Of a stretch of 64,000 bases of DNA, positions 61,531 through 64,000 are shown in pieces (position 1 is the first letter of the stretch; the number at the start of each line of letters is the position of its first letter). The stretch is taken from contig NZ_HF536773.1 in the NCBI RefSeq assembly GCF_000312665.1, positions 421,582 through 485,581 on the forward strand, given 5' to 3'. The position numbers were made by a program, and so were the translations under genes. Origin of the DNA: Rhizobium mesoamericanum STM3625. Lineage in GTDB: Bacteria; Pseudomonadota; Alphaproteobacteria; Rhizobiales; Rhizobiaceae. The notes under the pieces were generated by a model. That model worked only from the letters and a program-made list of their open reading frames with translations, ran no database searches and was not told the origin of the DNA.

Positions 61531-64000
61531 ATGTTAAGGATCCGCGTCAAGAACCGCGATTATTTAAGCGCTTACGGTGGCACATCGACTGTTTACAGCG
61601 CAGCGACAGCGGGCAGTGCTCTCCTCGTCACCGCGACAGTCGTCACTTCCCCTGGAGACCAGCCAGTTGCCGCTCTCAGCGCTGATGGGTCGGCGACCGG
61701 CTCACTCGCGGGATTTCAGACCACGACATCTGCTTTGATGGTTAACGCCACCGCGCCACAAATGTCGCCCGCGGCAGGTGCGGCCTCCCCTCTTGACTCA
61801 ATCAGCGGCGCCAAATTCGCTTTGGCTGACGCAGCAACGTCGACGCCGACGACCGATTCACAAACGGAAGCAAAACCTCGTACTGTCCTGCCGCCCGACC
61901 CCTCCGCGACCATTGTCTCAACGTCCTTAGAGCCCGCTTTGTTGGACGCTCCCACTGCCACAGTGACAGCATCACCCGTCAGCGACACATCGACTACTCC
62001 GGTCTTGAGCTTTGCGACGATAAGTACCGCAACAGCAGGGGAAGATAGTTCATCCGCGTCGGCGCCGACGACCATGACAACAACAGCCTCTGCGGCGACC
62101 CTGACAACGACGACGACAGCGGCCGCAGTTGCCGTCCCCATTCTGAACATTATCGCCCTTGAAAACATGAAGAAGGGCAACCCAATTAGCGAATGGGGCC
62201 TCGATGGCGACGGCGGTGGCACCATTCAGGGCTTTGCAACCGACATCAGCACCGACGTCGGCCAGACGGTCAACTTCAAGATCGCCACAGACTCGACCCA
62301 CTACCGTATCGACATCTATCGCCTTGGCTACTATGGCGGAGATGGAGCGCGCAAAGTCGCCTCGATCGACAAGTCGCTGACGACGGCGCAAATCCAGCCA
62401 CACCCGATCGTTGATATGTCGCTTGGTCTGATCGACTGCGGCAACTGGTCGGTTTCGGCAAGCTGGGAGATTCCGGCGGACGCCGTATCCGGTGTTTACA
62501 TAGCCAAGCTGGTCCGCGAAGACGGCGTCGAGGACGCCAGTATCATTCCGTTTGTTGTGCGCGACGATGCCTCAAAGAGTAACATCGTTTTCCAAACCTC
62601 AGATACGACCTGGCAGGCCTACAATGCATGGGGCGGCGCGAGCCTCTATTACGGAGAAGTTCCGGTCGATCCGGCGAACATGATCGGTTACCTGCCGCCC
62701 AACTGCAGTTGCGGTTTGACCGCGATCGGTCGTGCATCGGCGATCAGCTACAATCGTCCGATCATTACGAATACCAGCCCTGTCGGTGGCACGCACGACT
62801 TCATCTTCGGCGTCGAGCATTCCGCGATTCAGTGGCTCGAGCAGAACGGATATGACGTATCCTACATCTCCGGAGTCGACGCGGCCCGAAATGGCAATCT
62901 GTTGCTCAATCACCAGGCTTACCTCTCGGTCGGTCATGACGAATACTGGTCGGCAGAACAACGCGCCAATGTTGAGGCAGCTCGTGACAACGGCGTCAAC
63001 CTTGCCTTCTGGAGCGGCAATGAGTGCTACTGGAAAGTGCGCTGGGAAAGTAGCATCGACGGCAATGGCCAGGCCTATCGGACAATGGTGTGCTACAAGG
63101 AGACTTGGGGAACGAGCACTGATCCGAGCAACATTGGAACTGGCACATGGCGCGATCCGCGCTATGCAGATCCGGGACAGCAGCCGGAGAACTCGCTAAC
63201 CGGAACGATGTTTACGGTCGACAGTTATCGCTCCGATACGATTACCATTCCTTACGACTATTCGAATCTGCGCTTCTGGCGCAACACCGACGTTGCCAAT
63301 CTGCAGCCGGGCCAAAGCTACAATCTCGTCCAGAATCTGCTCGGCTATGAATGGGACTCCGACGTTGAAAACGGCTTCAGACCGGCAGGCCTCATCGATC
63401 TGTCGCTCTCTTCCGTCGCCGTCAATACGTATCTCCGGGACTATGGCACCACTATTGGCGACGCTGTCGCAAGTCACAGCCTGACAATGTACCGAGCCGC
63501 AAGTGGCGCTCTGGTGTTCGGCGCTGGTACCGTCTTCTGGTCATGGGGTCTGAATGACCAGCACCTCGGCGCGCCCACCCCGACCGACCCGAACGTTCAG
63601 CAGGCGATGGTCAACATGTTTGCAGACATGGGAATCCTGCCAACGACGCTGGACGCTTCCCTCATCCTCGCGACGCAATCGACCGACAGCCTCAAACCGA
63701 CATCAACAATTACGTCCCCAATCATCGGCGCAAGCTTTGTTGAAGGCCAGCACGTTACGATCACTGGCACCGCTCAGGACTTCGGCGGGGGCATCATCGC
63801 CGGGATCGAGGTATCTACGGACGGCGGGCAGCACTGGTTCAAGGCCACCGGCCGCGAAAACTGGAGCTACAATTGGGTCGTTCAGGCTAGTGGCACCTAC
63901 ACGATCATGTCGCGCGCTGTCGATGACAGCGTGAACATGGAGGCACCATCGGCCGGAAAGCAGGTCACCGTCGTCCTGCCATCGACATCAAGTCTCTGGA
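61531..64000 (+). CDS. Very large probable exported protein, partial (DMF-amidase-like domain)
   Basis: The frame is open from ATG 61531 (GAGGGG upstream, in-frame TGA at 61516) to the end of the window, 823 codons without a stop, so the gene is truncated at its 3' end. The first 210 residues are very rich in Thr, Ala and Ser and look disordered. From about residue 210 a globular domain begins at 'NPISEWGLDGDGGGTIQGFATD' and continues with 'YRIDIYRLGYYGGDGAR', 'LSVGHDEYWSAEQRANVEAA' and 'AFWSGNECYWKVRW', which resembles the large-subunit fold of N,N-dimethylformamidase. It then runs into an Ig-like repeat region ('STITSPIIGASFVEGQHVTITGTA'). There is no classical signal peptide; type I or another non-Sec route is possible. 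Confidence 0.75.
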   Translation, partial: MLRIRVKNRDYLSAYGGTSTVYSAATAGSALLVTATVVTSPGDQPVAALSADGSATGSLAGFQTTTSALMVNATAPQMSPAAGAASPLDSISGAKFALADAATSTPTTDSQTEAKPRTVLPPDPSATIVSTSLEPALLDAPTATVTASPVSDTSTTPVLSFATISTATAGEDSSSASAPTTMTTTASAATLTTTTTAAAVAVPILNIIALENMKKGNPISEWGLDGDGGGTIQGFATDISTDVGQTVNFKIATDSTHYRIDIYRLGYYGGDGARKVASIDKSLTTAQIQPHPIVDMSLGLIDCGNWSVSASWEIPADAVSGVYIAKLVREDGVEDASIIPFVVRDDASKSNIVFQTSDTTWQAYNAWGGASLYYGEVPVDPANMIGYLPPNCSCGLTAIGRASAISYNRPIITNTSPVGGTHDFIFGVEHSAIQWLEQNGYDVSYISGVDAARNGNLLLNHQAYLSVGHDEYWSAEQRANVEAARDNGVNLAFWSGNECYWKVRWESSIDGNGQAYRTMVCYKETWGTSTDPSNIGTGTWRDPRYADPGQQPENSLTGTMFTVDSYRSDTITIPYDYSNLRFWRNTDVANLQPGQSYNLVQNLLGYEWDSDVENGFRPAGLIDLSLSSVAVNTYLRDYGTTIGDAVASHSLTMYRAASGALVFGAGTVFWSWGLNDQHLGAPTPTDPNVQQAMVNMFADMGILPTTLDASLILATQSTDSLKPTSTITSPIIGASFVEGQHVTITGTAQDFGGGIIAGIEVSTDGGQHWFKATGRENWSYNWVVQASGTYTIMSRAVDDSVNMEAPSAGKQVTVVLPSTSSLW

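Overview
The window looks like about 64 kb of a high-GC alphaproteobacterial genome, most likely Rhizobiaceae (Rhizobium, Ensifer or Agrobacterium type). Supporting signs are the gene content (prkA-yeaH-spoVR, a DUF1194 protein, a DUF4142/cupredoxin pair behind an ECF sigma factor, a BMP-type nucleoside ABC importer) and an exact GGAAC-N16-CGTT element, the promoter type read by the alphaproteobacterial general-stress sigma factor EcfG/RpoE2. No rRNA, tRNA, CRISPR array, transposase or phage gene was recognised. The species is not determined, and all functions are read from motifs and gene order.

1-8.7 kb: a truncated AraC-type regulator on the minus strand, then a tightly overlapping plus-strand operon. 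It encodes a GGDEF-EAL protein, a small HATPase-like protein, a STAS-methyltransferase fusion, a membrane SpoIIE/PP2C phosphatase with HAMP, a second HATPase-like protein and a stand-alone STAS protein, followed by another AraC regulator. The two HATPase-like proteins resemble each other, and so do the two STAS domains. The operon therefore reads as a duplicated partner-switching circuit around one phosphatase, with c-di-GMP turnover and a methyltransferase as possible outputs.

8.7-31 kb: mostly independent housekeeping and stress genes. They include a secreted protein broken by a frameshift, a VOC protein with a DHA2 exporter, an LLM oxidoreductase, a YigZ protein, the sigma factor/DUF4142/cupredoxin set, gabD, prkA-yeaH-spoVR under the general-stress-type promoter, arsC, a DUF3422 protein, two unknowns, an L,D-transpeptidase, a divergent EamA transporter/MocR pair and a DUF1194 protein.

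31-40.8 kb: an HtrA-like protease without an export signal, an RND efflux adaptor and pump, a lipoprotein esterase, katG, and an acylphosphatase-like protein that lacks the usual catalytic residues.

41-50 kb: an operon whose genes overlap or nearly touch. It encodes a stand-alone Rieske protein, an oxygenase catalytic subunit without a Rieske domain, a GST-like protein, an 8-oxoguanine-deaminase-like amidohydrolase and a BMP-type nucleoside/purine ABC importer, facing a convergent xdhC. The split oxygenase plus GST partner recalls the NdmC/NdmE part of the bacterial N7-demethylase of methylxanthines, so uptake and catabolism of a modified purine is the favoured reading.

50-60 kb: an AraC regulator divergent from an operon for SDR dehydrogenase, thiolase, acyl-CoA dehydrogenase and a complete branched-chain 2-oxoacid dehydrogenase complex (E1 alpha, E1 beta, E2, E3), a set that fits isoleucine/branched-chain acid breakdown. 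60-64 kb: a LacI regulator divergent from a very large, probably exported protein that runs off the window.
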